In this document: positions 18,614-28,710 of the stretch, in pieces
Layout of the letters: every line of letters starts with the position of its first letter
Numbering within the stretch: position 1 is the stretch's first letter
NCBI GenBank assembly: GCA_963823675.1
Contig: CAWGMT010000019.1
Location: forward strand, 1 to 64,000
Direction: 5' to 3'
Origin: CAWGMT01 sp963823675
GTDB lineage: Bacteria > Planctomycetota > Planctomycetia > Isosphaerales > Isosphaeraceae
DNA: 64,000 nt
The notes under the pieces: model-generated
The model's database searches: none
What the model was told of the DNA's origin: nothing
The model's input: only the letters and a program-made list of their open reading frames with translations
Translations under genes and position numbers: made by a program

Positions 18614-19039
18614 ATGAGTGGAAACGACACGTCGTCACCCTGGTATCGTGATGGCCTGGCCTTCACGTGCACGCGGTGCGGGAACTGTTGCACCGGTGCT
18701 CCCGGCTACGTCTGGGTTTCCCATGACGAGATCCGCCAGATTGCCGAGTTTCGCGGCGAAGGCGTGCAGGAGTTTTCCTCCCGATTCGTGCGCCGTGTCC
18801 AGAATCGCTATAGCCTCATCGAGAAACCGGGCGGCGATTGCATCTTCTGGGACAAAAAGGCTGGGTGCACCGTCTATCAGGCGCGACCGGTGCAATGCCG
18901 AACCTGGCCCTTCTGGCCTGAAAACGTCGAAAGCGCGGAGTCATGGGCGGGCGTTTGCCAGGTCTGCCCCGGCTCGGGACACGGACGTGTGTATTCCGTG
19001 GAAGAGATTCTTTCCGAGGTCGCCAAGGTCGAAAAATGA
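18614..19039 (+). CDS. YkgJ-family cysteine-cluster protein
   Basis: 141 residues. The N-terminal cluster FTCTRCGNCCTG is followed by GDCIFW, GCTVYQARPVQCRTWPFWP and a final CQVCPG, the pattern of the YkgJ/Fli zinc- or iron-chelating family (earlier UPF0153). The exact role is unknown in the family; metal binding is inferred from the cysteines. The whole protein is the domain, so it is a stand-alone member. Its stop overlaps the start of a second cysteine-cluster protein (ATGA), so they are cotranscribed and perhaps act together. Confidence 0.9.
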   Translation: MSGNDTSSPWYRDGLAFTCTRCGNCCTGAPGYVWVSHDEIRQIAEFRGEGVQEFSSRFVRRVQNRYSLIEKPGGDCIFWDKKAGCTVYQARPVQCRTWPFWPENVESAESWAGVCQVCPGSGHGRVYSVEEILSEVAKVEK

Positions 19040-19617
19040 CCCATTCATCCGCCCTTGCCGCCGACGCAATCCGGCATCCGGAGCCGAGCCCGGAGGCGGA
19101 GCTCCGCGCCCTCTACGATCGTGTCGATCGAGCAGTCGCCAGGATCGGGCCCATCTGCCAGTTAAGCGGCCGCTGCTGCCGATTCGCGGAATACGGACAT
19201 ACCCTCTTCGTTTCGACGCTCGAAATCCGCTATCTTGTTGCCGGAGCGCCTCGACCGTCTCGCCCGCTCGATCAAGGCGACCACTGCCCCTGGCAAGACC
19301 AGCTCGGCCGCTGCACCGCCCGTGACTCACGACCCCTCGGATGCCGGATCTTCCACTGCGATCCAACCTATCAGGAATCAGCCCATGAGATCTCGGAACG
19401 ATCCATCACCGAACTCAAAGCGATCACACAGAGATGGGACCTGACATGGAACTATGCACCCCTGCACACTCATCTTGGCCGGGAGCGCGACCAGGGCCGT
19501 CTGTCGATCGACCTGGCCTCACGTAGCCTCGAGGAACGAGCCCGGGTTGACGGCACCACGCAACCGGCATTTTCAGAGACTGCGGGCGCCACCGCCGAAC
19601 TTGATCGCCGAGCGTGA
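19036..19617 (+). CDS. Second YkgJ-like cysteine-cluster protein
   Basis: 193 residues, translationally coupled to the preceding gene. The cysteine pattern is a shorter version of its neighbour's: ICQLSGRCCRF, then HCPWQDQLGRCTARDSRPLG and CRIFHCDP. After about residue 125 comes a helical region (SERSITELKAITQRWDLTW) and a low-complexity tail. Planctomycete genomes often carry such proteins, but I know of no defined function. Metal chelation is inferred. The tail after residue 165 shows no conservation I recognise. Confidence 0.8.
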   Translation: MTHSSALAADAIRHPEPSPEAELRALYDRVDRAVARIGPICQLSGRCCRFAEYGHTLFVSTLEIRYLVAGAPRPSRPLDQGDHCPWQDQLGRCTARDSRPLGCRIFHCDPTYQESAHEISERSITELKAITQRWDLTWNYAPLHTHLGRERDQGRLSIDLASRSLEERARVDGTTQPAFSETAGATAELDRRA

Positions 19618-19758
19618 CCCGGCTGGTTTTTCTCGGATCACCGATTCACGAATCACGAAATCGACCTGACAAGCTCATTGACACTAACCCAAGCCACGAT
19701 TACACTTGAGCCGTTTGTTGCATGGATCGGGCTGACCACGCCCCTGGAGATCGCCATC

Positions 19759-20142
19759 GTGACCAAGAAAGAGATTGTCAAGAAGATCTCGGAAGACATC
19801 AATCTGACTCAGCTCAAGACGAAGGACATCGTTCAACGGACCCTCGATGCGATCATTCAGACGCTCGTTTCGGAGGGCCGCATCGAATTACGAAACTTCG
19901 GGGTCTTCGAGGTAAAACAGCGAGCGCCGCGCAAAGCTCGGAATCCCCGCACCGGTGCCAAGGTTTATGTGCCGTCGAAGAATGTGGTGACCTTCAAGCC
20001 GGGCAAAGAAATGGAAGAATTGGTTCGAAACATGAATCCGGAAAATCTTCCGCTATTGGAAGCGGACGCCGATGCCGATCTAGATAATAACGGACCCGTG
20101 GAGCCGGTCTCGGAACCGCAGACCAGTTCGTCCGCCGATTGA
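19759..20142 (+). CDS. HU/IHF-family DNA-binding protein
   Basis: 127 residues from the GTG at 19759 (MTKKEIVKKISEDINLTQLK). The HU/IHF fold is complete: helix-turn-helix N-terminal part, ELRNFGVFEVKQRAPRKARN with the DNA-binding arm RNPRTGAKVYVPSKNVVTFK, and GKEMEELV. This is a nucleoid protein that bends DNA as a dimer. After residue 95 there is an acidic tail (LLEADADADLDNN) absent from E. coli HU. An in-frame upstream extension to 19678 exists but does not look like HU. It appears to be a monocistronic gene. Confidence 0.93.
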   Translation: MTKKEIVKKISEDINLTQLKTKDIVQRTLDAIIQTLVSEGRIELRNFGVFEVKQRAPRKARNPRTGAKVYVPSKNVVTFKPGKEMEELVRNMNPENLPLLEADADADLDNNGPVEPVSEPQTSSSAD

Positions 20143-20380
20143 ATGTTGACCGGCCAGAGAAGCTGGTAGTCGCTCCAGGGCGAGCCAGCAGGATCGAATG
20201 GCCGGACCGATGAACGACATGGGTCGTGATTGGCGGTCAACTCTCCCTGGATCGTGGCGAAAGGAATCTGGCTTCCGCTCGGGCAGTCGCCTGGGCGGCG
20301 AGTCCCCTCGAATCAGGCCCGAGCAAGGAATGCTGGGCCAGACTGATTCGAGCGGTCAAAAAAGACGGGAGGATCCCGAA

Positions 20381-20614
20381 ATGCGGAAACTGTTCGCGGC
20401 CCTGGCGATCACGGTCGCGTCCATCGCCCTGTTCGAAGGCTGTGCCCCGGTCCCTTTGCCGCACTACGCAGCCTACAAGCCTCGGCGAGTCGAAGAGTTG
20501 CTCGTTGACTCGGAAAACTTGCGACAGGCTGGCGATGAGTGGGAGCGATTCTGGCTGCTCGACCAACCCTCGCACATGACGCCGTTCCGGACCCATGGCG
20601 GCCTGGGTCCCTGA
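20381..20614 (+). CDS. Small predicted lipoprotein of unknown function
   Basis: 77 residues with an AGGATCC-type ribosome site (GGGAGGATCCCGAA) before ATG 20381. The N-terminus MRKLFAALAITVASIALFEG is a signal sequence ending in a cysteine (GCAP), a loose lipobox. The mature part is short and charged (YKPRRVEELLVDSENLRQAG, then DEWERFWLLDQPSHMTPFRT). Small lipoproteins of this kind occur widely in planctomycetes; none has a known function that I can name. Confidence 0.75.
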   Translation: MRKLFAALAITVASIALFEGCAPVPLPHYAAYKPRRVEELLVDSENLRQAGDEWERFWLLDQPSHMTPFRTHGGLGP

Positions 20615-20720
20615 GCAAGCCTGCATGAGCGAGGATGCTCGAACGACTCGCTCCAGCCAGGGTGGTCTCCCCCGTGGCGGCCGGAGCCGGTCGTTCAATT
20701 CGTCGTACGCGGATTTCCTG

Positions 20721-20757
20721 AGGGCCGGCCAGGCGACTCACGCCTGGCCCCGGCCCT
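20721..20757. terminator. Hairpin between convergent genes, probable bidirectional terminator
   Basis: AGGGCCGGCCAGGCG and CGCCTGGCCCCGGCCCT form a 15-base-pair stem with one bulge and an ACTCA loop. It lies between the lipoprotein gene and the end of the hydrolase gene on the other strand. The T-run on the plus side is weak (CTTGCCTTTTC). Confidence 0.65.
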
Positions 20758-20816
20758 CTTGCCTTTTCGCCCGCCTCGACCGGCAACAGCAACGCGACAT
20801 TTCCGCAGCGCCCTTC

Positions 20817-21728
20817 TCAAGGCGTGAGGTGATTGCTGAAGAACCGGCCGACAAGCCTGACATAGCTCTCAGGATCGCTTTGATAGGCCTGGACATGATC
20901 GACGCCGGGCAAGGTCAGGGTCAAGCACGAGCTTCCGATCGCCTGGGCGAGTTTCTGGGCCTGGGCGACCGGAACGATCGAGTCGGATTCGCCGTGAATC
21001 AAGAGAAGAGGCCGCTGCCCCCATGCCCGAGCAAATCGGATCGGGACCAGGTCGTCGGTGCGCACGCCATAAACGAACCGGGCTGCCAGCAAGATTCCCG
21101 GATTGAACCAGCCCGGCAGCCCGCTATGCTTGCTGAGCTGAGCGTTCAGCAGCTTGGGTAGATCGCCGTAGGGACTGTCGATCACGGCCGCGTGAATCCG
21201 GGGATTTCGAGCCGCCTCCATGAGCAACGTCGAGCCCCCCATCGAATAGCCGAGCCAGCCGATTCGGTCCTCGGGGAAACCCGAGGATTCCCCCCACTCC
21301 ATGACCGCGCGGATGTCGTTGCGCTCACGGCGGCCGAGATAGAGCCGCGACGGGTCGCTCTGCCCGTGGCCGCGCAGGTCGAAGAGCAAGACATCAAAGC
21401 CGCTCTGGTGAAGATCGCGCCCGAGCGCTGCCATCTCCAGCCATGAGCTCCACATCCCATGGACGAGCACGATCAAATGGCGTCTGTCCTTGGTCGAAAG
21501 ATACCAGCCTCGCAGGGTCAGTCCATCGGCCGTGCGCGTTGACCAGGCTTCGACGTCGGGGCTCAAGCGGTAGGGGTCCATCGCCAGGGGCCGATTGGTG
21601 GCTCGGGTCAGCCGGTCCGCTGTGAACCATGCGACACCGACATAAGCAAACCCGAGCAACACCACGCAGCCCAAGAGGACGCCGCCAGCGATTCTTGTAT
21701 ACTTTTTCCGTCGCGCCACCGTCTCCAT
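20817..21728 (-). CDS. Membrane-anchored alpha/beta hydrolase
   Basis: 303 residues from ATG 21728, which follows a perfect AGGAGG seven bases away; a longer frame to 21764 is less likely. Residues about 11-35 form one membrane helix (IAGGVLLGCVVLLGFAYVGV), and the rest is an alpha/beta-hydrolase domain: oxyanion region LIVLVHGMWSS, LFDLRGHGQSD, nucleophile in GYSMGGST, acid in HGESDSIVP and histidine in GVDHVQAY. It is likely a serine esterase or peptidase-like enzyme exposed at the outer face of the membrane (BAAT/DUF-type families look alike). The substrate cannot be told. It points towards the lipoprotein gene. Confidence 0.9.
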   Translation of the reverse strand: METVARRKKYTRIAGGVLLGCVVLLGFAYVGVAWFTADRLTRATNRPLAMDPYRLSPDVEAWSTRTADGLTLRGWYLSTKDRRHLIVLVHGMWSSWLEMAALGRDLHQSGFDVLLFDLRGHGQSDPSRLYLGRRERNDIRAVMEWGESSGFPEDRIGWLGYSMGGSTLLMEAARNPRIHAAVIDSPYGDLPKLLNAQLSKHSGLPGWFNPGILLAARFVYGVRTDDLVPIRFARAWGQRPLLLIHGESDSIVPVAQAQKLAQAIGSSCLTLTLPGVDHVQAYQSDPESYVRLVGRFFSNHLTP

Positions 21729-21735
21729 CTCACGT

Positions 21736-21741
21736 CCTCCT
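21736..21741 (-). promoter_or_regulatory. Ribosome binding site of the hydrolase gene
   Basis: AGGAGG on the minus strand, seven bases before ATG 21728. It decides the start METVARRKKYTRIAGG over the upstream ATG at 21764. Confidence 0.85.
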
Positions 21742-21914
21742 TGTCGTGGGATCGGGGCCCTCACACCGCGCCGCCCCGGCCCCTATTCTAATCGACTTCG
21801 CCGACCCTCGGCGATCGACATGAACTTTTTCTTTCTAATGGGTGCATGCGCCACGAGTTAGGCAACCAGATCTCGCGCCAAGGGCGTTTCATTCTTCCTA
21901 CATGGGCGAGGCGG

Positions 21915-23186
21915 TCAAGCCTGGACTGTGAATTGGGATACGCCGCTCCAGTTGCCCATCACACCATCGTTGCTGAAAGCCCGGACGGTAAAGCGGTAGG
22001 TGTGGCCCGCCGTGACCTGATCGCTGAGCGAGGTCGTGGTTGTTGTTCGTGTGACGACCGTGTCGGCCGTAACGTCATCGAGCTCAAACTCGTACCAGTT
22101 GGCGTTCTTGATCGAGGACCAACTGAAGACTGGCGGATTTTGCTGGGTGATGGCCCCGGCGATCGGAGCAAGGGTTGGGCCTATCCTCGTGGACAGCGTG
22201 GTTGCGGGCGTGGTGGCTCCGGGCTTCGCACCCGGCAGCGACGCGGCCCCTCCCGCCTTGTTGCTCCACAACTGGGGGACGACGTAATCGTCGAGTAACG
22301 TGAGCCAGTTCTTCTGATAGTAGTCGTGGACTTGATCGTAGCGTGTGGGCTCAAGACCCATGTCGGCGATCTCACCATCGTCGGGAAACGCCGGATCGGT
22401 CCATCCCGAGTCGTCGCAATTCGGGTCGGTGATCGACTCGGTCACTTCATGAGTGAGAGTCTCGGTGAGATCCTGGAACGCATTGAGCGGCTTCCCATCG
22501 ATCTCGCCCGCCAACGTCTGGCTGGCATTGCCCGGACACGTAATGGCGGCATAGTACGCGTTTCCGCTCGACGAGCTGCGATCCGGGAATACGAAGTGGT
22601 ACCCGTAGTACTCTCTTCCCATCGGCACTCCATGTGTTTCGGAATCGTAGACCTCGGTACCCGGCTGACTGAAGAATACATAAACGGTGTTCGCCGTGGG
22701 GACCGGCACATGCCCGGCGGCGATCTCATGCTGGATGATCGACGGGTATGTCGAATCAATTAGTTTACTGGGAACGGCGACATTGACAACGTCGTTGCCG
22801 GTTGGCTCGGCACTATTGCCGGACCACACCGAGCCCGAGCCGATGGTGTAAGACCGACCCTCATACCCCGGGGTGGTGCGGCCGACGTTGTACTGGCTGT
22901 TGAGAAACGTCATCAAGGGATTGGTCCCGCTCGTGAGATACCCGAGGAAGGTATGGAGCATCTCGATCTCGTTCGCCTCTGTCGGCGATGTCCACGCCGA
23001 GCCGTAAAAGATTGGCACGACCAGCACATTTTGAATCAGCAGGCCGCCGGCGTAGGTCACGCCGCTGGGGAGGCTCCGATCCTCGAGTCTTTCCATCCGA
23101 AGATTCGCCAGAGATCGTTTTTTTCGATCGCGGCGGCCGAAGCCTGGGTGCGAAATCTTCACGATGCGCGTCAGGAGATGATGCAT
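21915..23186 (-). CDS. Secreted EXORDIUM/PHI-1-like protein with LEPR-type N-terminus
   Basis: 423 residues. The basic N-terminus ends in ANLRMERLEDRSLPSG, a LEPR-XLL-like export motif. The middle resembles the plant phosphate-induced protein 1 (EXORDIUM) family found in some bacteria: VLVVPIFYGSAW, VYVFFSQPGTEV, YAAITCPGNA and a metalloprotease-like THEVTESITDPN with EIADMG downstream. After a Ala/Pro/Thr-rich linker (about residue 310-330), residues 335-423 form a fibronectin-III-like domain ending GNWSGVSQFTVQA. Probably extracellular and possibly carbohydrate- or peptide-acting; activity is unproven. It is the last of three same-strand genes, 19 bases after the isomerase. Confidence 0.8.
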   Translation of the reverse strand: MHHLLTRIVKISHPGFGRRDRKKRSLANLRMERLEDRSLPSGVTYAGGLLIQNVLVVPIFYGSAWTSPTEANEIEMLHTFLGYLTSGTNPLMTFLNSQYNVGRTTPGYEGRSYTIGSGSVWSGNSAEPTGNDVVNVAVPSKLIDSTYPSIIQHEIAAGHVPVPTANTVYVFFSQPGTEVYDSETHGVPMGREYYGYHFVFPDRSSSSGNAYYAAITCPGNASQTLAGEIDGKPLNAFQDLTETLTHEVTESITDPNCDDSGWTDPAFPDDGEIADMGLEPTRYDQVHDYYQKNWLTLLDDYVVPQLWSNKAGGAASLPGAKPGATTPATTLSTRIGPTLAPIAGAITQQNPPVFSWSSIKNANWYEFELDDVTADTVVTRTTTTTSLSDQVTAGHTYRFTVRAFSNDGVMGNWSGVSQFTVQA

Positions 23187-23205
23187 GAATTTCGAGTAGC
23201 TCCCA

Positions 23206-24268
23206 TCACAGGCGGAGAGAATCTCGGGCGAACGCGAGGGAAAGGCGGACGTTTTCCTCCTCGATCCGCAACCGCTCCTCGACGGGCAGCGGGCTTATGC
23301 GGGGCAGCCGTGCGCTCCCCGGGTGGTCCCTGACCAGGCAAAGGGCTTGCGCAAGTTGTCGTCCCGGCAGATCCGGCAACGTCACCCAGAACGGCTCCTT
23401 GAGGCAGGGAACCAAAAGCGGATCGCGGGTGATCATCTCGATGTTGAAGCGGATTGCCGGGCGGGCCTTGCGCAAACACTGGACCACGCGGGGCAGGTCG
23501 AGCGCCCGCGCCCGAGTGGGACCTCGGCGAGGAGGAACCCGTCGCGGTATTCCTCAAGACCCATGTCCTTGAAGTGCGTCGTGAAGGCCCAGGGCGCCAG
23601 GGCCTCGACGACCTCCATCGGGTCTTCCAGGAGCGCGATGCTGTTGCCCGTGTCAAGGCAGACGCCCACATGGTCGTTGCCGACCCGCTTGAGAATGGCG
23701 ATCAGCTCCTCCGCCCGCCAGTCCTTGTGGTTCTCGACAGCCAGGAGGATGCCGTGCCGCGCGACGACGGGCGCGGCCAGATTCAAGGAGTGGAACGACG
23801 ACTCGGCAAACCGGCGGAACGCGGCGATGCTCTTGAACGTTTCGTACCGCCGCCCGGAGAGCATCACCGTCCTGACCACCTCGCACCCGGCCTTCCTGGC
23901 CGTGCCCACCTCGGCTTCGAACCGCCCGAGGTCGGCATCGTCGCGCGGCAGTGTGACGATGCCCTCCAGGTACATACCGGCGGCTTCGGCCCGCGCTGCG
24001 CAGGGCCTCGGCGTGCGCGTCGTCGCGAAGCGCCGAGGCCGACCTGCACGCCGCGAGCACCCAGTGACCGCGCGTATTCGAGAAATCGAGCCGGGTCGGC
24101 GAACCGCTCTTGCGGGCGCCGTCCGCGATCGCCGGCGGTCCGAACGGCGAATGAGTGAATGACCACGCCCAGCAAACCAGGCCGGGCGCTGCCTGCGGCC
24201 GCCGCGGCGGCCAAGACGGGCATCGCGCCGCCGCAGTATTTGAGCGCTACACGTCGGGTCAATCGCAT
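23206..24268 (-). CDS. Tat-exported sugar phosphate isomerase/epimerase (several frame breaks)
   Basis: Xylose-isomerase-like TIM barrel protein. The start MRLTRRVALKYCGGAMPVLA is a twin-arginine-type signal. The body reads over three frames: VVIHSFAVRTAG, LGARGVQVGLGAS, then (after two breaks near 24050-23990) AEAAGMYLEGIVTLPRDD, RHGILLAVENHKDWRAEELI, VGVCLDTGNSIAL, THFKDMGLEEY, and after a third break at about 23520 VQCLRKARPAIRFNIEMITR. Joined, it is a normal protein of about 350 residues. The three breaks are in G/C runs and look like sequence errors. It begins three bases after the stop of the oxidoreductase gene, a pairing common in planctomycetes for sugar catabolism. Confidence 0.8.
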
Positions 24269-24271
24269 GGC

Positions 24272-25675
24272 TCAACCAGTCCCAAGTAGGGCTTTGCGCT
24301 CGGCGTCCCAGGGCGCACGGTACGGCCGCTCCAGCAGGCCGTCGGCTTCCTTGTCGTCGACGATCGTTTCGCGTGCGGCATCCCAGCGCAGCTTGCGGCC
24401 GAGTCGAAGCGAGAGGTTCGACAGGTGGCACGCGCTGGCGACGCGATGAGCGCTTTCCAGATCCGAGATCGGCTCTCGGCGCGATCGGACACACTCGATG
24501 AATTCGGCCGCATGACGACGGAACTGGTCAAATTCGTCGCCCGAACGGTTTTCGATGGCGCTGGTCCAGGCCGCGGCCGACTCGTGCGAGCCGGAGCCGG
24601 CCGGACCGCCCACCGGGTGCGGGCTGCCAAACCGCGGAATGGCGTCGGCCGTGGCGATTCTGGGGTCGGGGGTCACGATGAAGCCCCTGCGCGAGATCGT
24701 CACGCTCCCCTTGGTTGCGCAGAATTCCAGTCCGCGCGCCGGAGCCGCGCCCGGCTGCACTCGCGGTGCGACCACGTGGCTTGCCAGCCGGGGTATTCGA
24801 ACAGGGCGTCCTGCACATCGGGCGTCTCGCCGTTGTCACGCAGGCCGAGCCGTCCGCCCGCGCTGGTCACCGCCGCGGGGGCCGTGGCGCCGAGAACCCA
24901 GTGGGCGATGTCGAGAGCATGCTGCCCGAGGTTGGTCATCTGCCCTCCGGAGTAGTCCCAGAACCAACGGAAGTGATAGATCGCGCGGTTGGGATTATAC
25001 GGACGCTTCGGGGCCGGGCCGAGCCACATGTCGTAATCCAGCTCCGGCGGGGGTTCGCCGTCGGCCGGCGAGCCGAAGCCGGGCATGACGTTGCGGTAAG
25101 ACCACATCCTGACCGAGACGACCTTGCCGATGTGGCCGCTCTGGATCAGCTCGCGAGCCTTCTGGTAGTGCGGGCCCGACCGTTGCTGGGTGCCGACCTG
25201 GACGACTCGCTTGTGCCGCCGCGCGACCGCGGTCATCCACCGCCCCTCGCGCACGAACAGGCTGAGCGGTTTTTCGACGTACACGTCTTTGCCCGCCGCA
25301 CACGCCATCATGGTCATGAGGGCATGCCAGTGGTCGGGGGTCGAGACAACCACGGCATCGACGGCGTGGTCGTCGAGCAGGGCCCGGAAGTCGGCGTAGG
25401 CGCGCACCGAGCCTCCCCTGCCCATGAGCGCGGCGGCCTCGTCGCGGCGGCCCTTGTGGACCTCGGCGATCGCCGCCAGGTTGGCGTCGGGTCGCTCCCG
25501 AAAGTCGAGGACGTGCCGCTTGCCGATCAACCCGAACCCAATGAAGCCCAAACCCACGCGCTCATTGGCGCCCCAGACTCGCCGATAGGACGCGGCAGAA
25601 CAGGGTCGCGACAGCTCCGCCCCCGAGCAGAGTACGACGGCTGACCACCGGCCCAAGGTCGCCAGAGTCGCACAT
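24272..25675 (-). CDS. Tat-exported Gfo/Idh/MocA family oxidoreductase (two frame breaks)
   Basis: NAD(P)-dependent oxidoreductase of the Gfo/Idh/MocA family. The start at 25675 gives a Tat signal, VSRRTLLGGGAVATLF. After a break near 25590 the Rossmann domain follows: VGLGFIGFGLIGKRH, VVVSTPDHWHALMTMMACAA and the family mark GKDVYVEKPLS. The C-terminal domain has RMWSYRNVMPGFGSP, WDYSGGQMTNLGQHALDIAH. After a second break near 24760 it ends in EFIECVRSRREPISDLESAH and LGRKLRWD. About 465 residues when joined. Many such proteins lie beside TIM-barrel isomerases, as here; the substrate (a sugar or inositol derivative) is unknown. Confidence 0.87.
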
Positions 25676-25979
25676 CGCGCGTTCTCCCGAGAGGACGAGA
25701 AATGAACATGCCCAATACAAACTTACGGCGGCCGCCCGAGGCATACAAGGCGGTCGGCATTTGGGCGGTTTCCTTTTCGGCGTGAGAACGCGTTGTGGAG
25801 GGCGCGTCTGCCCGTCGGGCTCGCGGGGGCGGGATCGGTCGTTCCGGGGCCGGGTGTGAAGACTCGTCGGGATTATCCGGCGAATACGGCTGGCGGCTAC
25901 AAAGGACGGTCCCCCACGTGCGCCCCAGTGCCGCTTGTCAACCGGAGGCTCATCACTCAACTGCTATCTGGAGAAACTC
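25676..25979. other. Intergenic region, nothing recognised
   Basis: About 300 bases upstream of the oxidoreductase and downstream of the kinase-WD40 gene (both minus strand). Short frames are open but none has a recognisable family or ribosome site. It presumably carries the promoter of the three-gene group. Confidence 0.5.
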
Positions 25980-28710
25980 TTACGGTGGGTCAACATGAGC
26001 TCCAGCGGGCGTGCCAGCAAGATGGTCGTCCCGCGTGGCCGAGTCCGACTTTTCGCCGGCTTTGGCGAGGACGGCCGCTGGGGCGGCCTCCCAGAGCTTC
26101 ACGGTCCGGTCGGAGCTGGCCGAGGCGAGCGTCCGGCCGTCGGGGCTGAACTTGATGCACCAGATCGGCGCCGCGTGCCCTTTGAGGATCAGCAGCGTCT
26201 GCCCGCTCGTCGGATCCCAGAGCCGGATCGTCCTGTCCAGAGCGGCCGAGGCGAGCCGGCCGTCGGGACTGAAGGCCAGGGCATCGACCTGGTCGATGTG
26301 TCCTTCCAGGACGCCTCGAGGCGAGCCGGCGGCGGCGTCCCAGAGCCGCACCGTGTGGTCGTAGGACGCCGTCGCGATGGTCTGGCCGTCCGGGCTGAAG
26401 GCGACCGCGGCAACGGTGTCGCTGTGCCCCTTGAAACAGCGAAGCTCCTGCCCCGTCGCCGTGTCCCACACGCGGACCGTCTCATCGTCGGAACCCGTCG
26501 CGACCTGCGCGCCGCCCGGTAACCAGGCAAGCGATGTCACCGAGCTGGTATGTCCCCGGATCACGGCCAGCGCCGCCCCCGACCCGGTATCCCAGACCCG
26601 GAGCGTCCGGTCGAGGCCGGCGGAGACGATCCGCTGGCCGTCGGGACTGAAGCCCACAGCGCGAAGCTCGTCGGTGTGCCCCTCGATCACCGCGCGGATG
26701 TCGTGGGTCCTCGGGACTCCAGAGCTTCACCGAGTGGTCATAGCCGGCCGAGGCGATGGTGCGGCCGTCGGGGCTGAACGCGACCGCGGCGACCGGGCCC
26801 CGGTGCTCGCCGAAGGCCTTGCGGATCAGACGACCGTCGCGGGTGTCCCAGACGCGCATGACGTGGGCCGAGAGCGCGCCGACCAAGGTCCGGCCGTCGG
26901 GGCTCCAGGCCAGCCCCAGGATCGCTCTCTTGTCGCCCTCGAAGCGGCAGATGGGCAGGCCGGTGTCGACGGCGTAGAGCACCAGGCTCGCGTCCGCACC
27001 CGGCCCGGCAAGAAAGCGGCCGTCGGGGCCAAACGCCAGCGCGTGGACGCCGCTTTCGGGGCTGAGATCAAAAGTTTGGTCCAGTGAGGTGACCCCTGTG
27101 GTCCGCAACGACTGCCCGGTGTGCCGGTCCCAGAAATGGATGCGGCCATTTCCCTCGAGGCCGGCGAGGGTCTGCCCGTCGGGACTGAAGGCCACGTCGG
27201 TGAATCGCACCTCGTTGGCCTCGAGCGTGAGCCGATCCTCGCGGGCGAGCTGCCAGAGATAGCGCCACTCCCAGCCGCGCAGATCGGGCTCACCCGGGGC
27301 CGGCCGCATCAGGTCGAGCAGACTGCGCAGGCGCTGGACGTCCGCGGCGTCCCAGGCTGCGAGGGCGAGGTTGGAGCGGGTGGCGTACACCGTCCGGCGG
27401 AGCGTCTCCTCGGTCGCACGGAGGTTCGTGTTGGCCTCGTCGGCTTTCCGGCGGGCCGCCGCCTCTTCCAGCCGTGCGAGGACCGCCGCCTGCCGCTGGA
27501 CCTCGCGCTCCACGGCCTGGGTATGGAACCGCCCCGCCGCCAGCAGTGAGGCCACGGAGGCGAGCACGAGCACTCCGGTGAGCACGCCGCCCAGGACGGC
27601 GATCGCCTTGTTGCGCCGGGCCCACCGCCAGTATCGCTCCGCTGCCGACAGCCGCCGCGCCTGGATCGACCCGCCCTTCAGGAAGCGGTCCAGGTCGTCG
27701 GCCAGCGCCAGGGCGCTCTGGTAACGTCGCGTGCTTTCCTTTTCCAGGCATTTCAGGCAGATCGTTTCCAGGTCGATCGGCAGCCTGGGCAGCAAGCGGC
27801 GCGGCGGCACCGGCTCGAGATGGCGGACGAGGTTGAGCGTGTCCAGCTCGCTCACGCCCCGAAAAGGCGGCTTGCCCGTCAGCATTTCATAAAGGATCGC
27901 GCCCAGGGCGTAGACATCGGTGGCCGGCGTGGCGGCCGTCTTCCCCTCGCCCTGCTCGGGGGCCATGTACTCGGCCGTGCCCACGAGCATGCCGCTTACG
28001 GTTTTCAGGTCGGAGCCGGTCGTGAGCTTGGCCACGCCGAAGTCGCAAATCTTGGGCACGCCGTCGCGGCTGAGCAAAACGTTGGCCGGCTTCAGGTCGC
28101 GGTGAATGATCCCTTGCTGGTGGGCCGCATGAGCCGCGCCGGCCAGGGTTTGCAGCCATGCGGCCGCCTGGGCCGGCGCCGCTAAAGGCCCCGCCAGGCG
28201 CTGGGCGAGATTGCCCCCGTCGACAAATTCAAGACAGAGATAGGGGCAGGGCGAGCCAGTCTCGCTCCGGTGTTCGCCGATTTCGAAAAGCTGGACAATG
28301 TTGGGATGCTGCAACCGCGCCACCGCCTCGGCCTCGGCCCGGAAGCGCAGACGTTGATCGCGGTCGGCAAAGTAGTCGCCCAGCAGCATCTTGAGCGCCA
28401 CCACTCGGTGAAGCTGGGCGTGCCGGGCACGGTAGACGACGCCCATGCCGCCCCGGCCAATCTCCCCGAGGATCTCGTAATCGCCCACCCGCGCAGGCGG
28501 CGCGGCATCACCGGGCAGGGGGCCGGAGAGCGCGCTCGCTCGATAGTCGTCCACTTGCTTATCCGAGAGGCCATCGAGCGCTTGCACCTCGTGCTGGCAA
28601 TGGGCACACCCTTCGAGGTGGTCGCCGATCTCCACCAGCTCCGCATCCGGCAGATCGCCCAGATGGTAGGCCGCCAGTTCCGGGGGTGTCAGGCACTCGC
28701 TGCGAGGCAT
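25980..28710 (-). CDS. Ser/Thr kinase with N-terminal zinc anti-sigma motif and C-terminal WD40 propeller (one frame break)
   Basis: About 910 residues. Residues 5-45 contain HLEGCAHCQHE, the Hx3Cx2C signature of zinc-binding anti-sigma (ZAS) domains, in a LAAYHLGDLPDAELVEIGDH context. The kinase domain follows: GEIGRGGMGVVYRAR (about 80), VALKMLLG (about 105), IIHRDLKPANVLLS (about 203), ICDFGVAKL and MAPEQGEGK; all catalytic residues are present. A membrane helix is at about 367-390, then a coiled region, then WD40 repeats from about 505 (VAFSPDGQTLAGLEGN, LAWSPDGRTLVGAL, and so on) to the C-terminus. The frame breaks at about 26705 inside a WD repeat; both halves continue in register. It is divergent from an ECF sigma gene 94 bases away, its likely partner. 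Confidence 0.9.
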
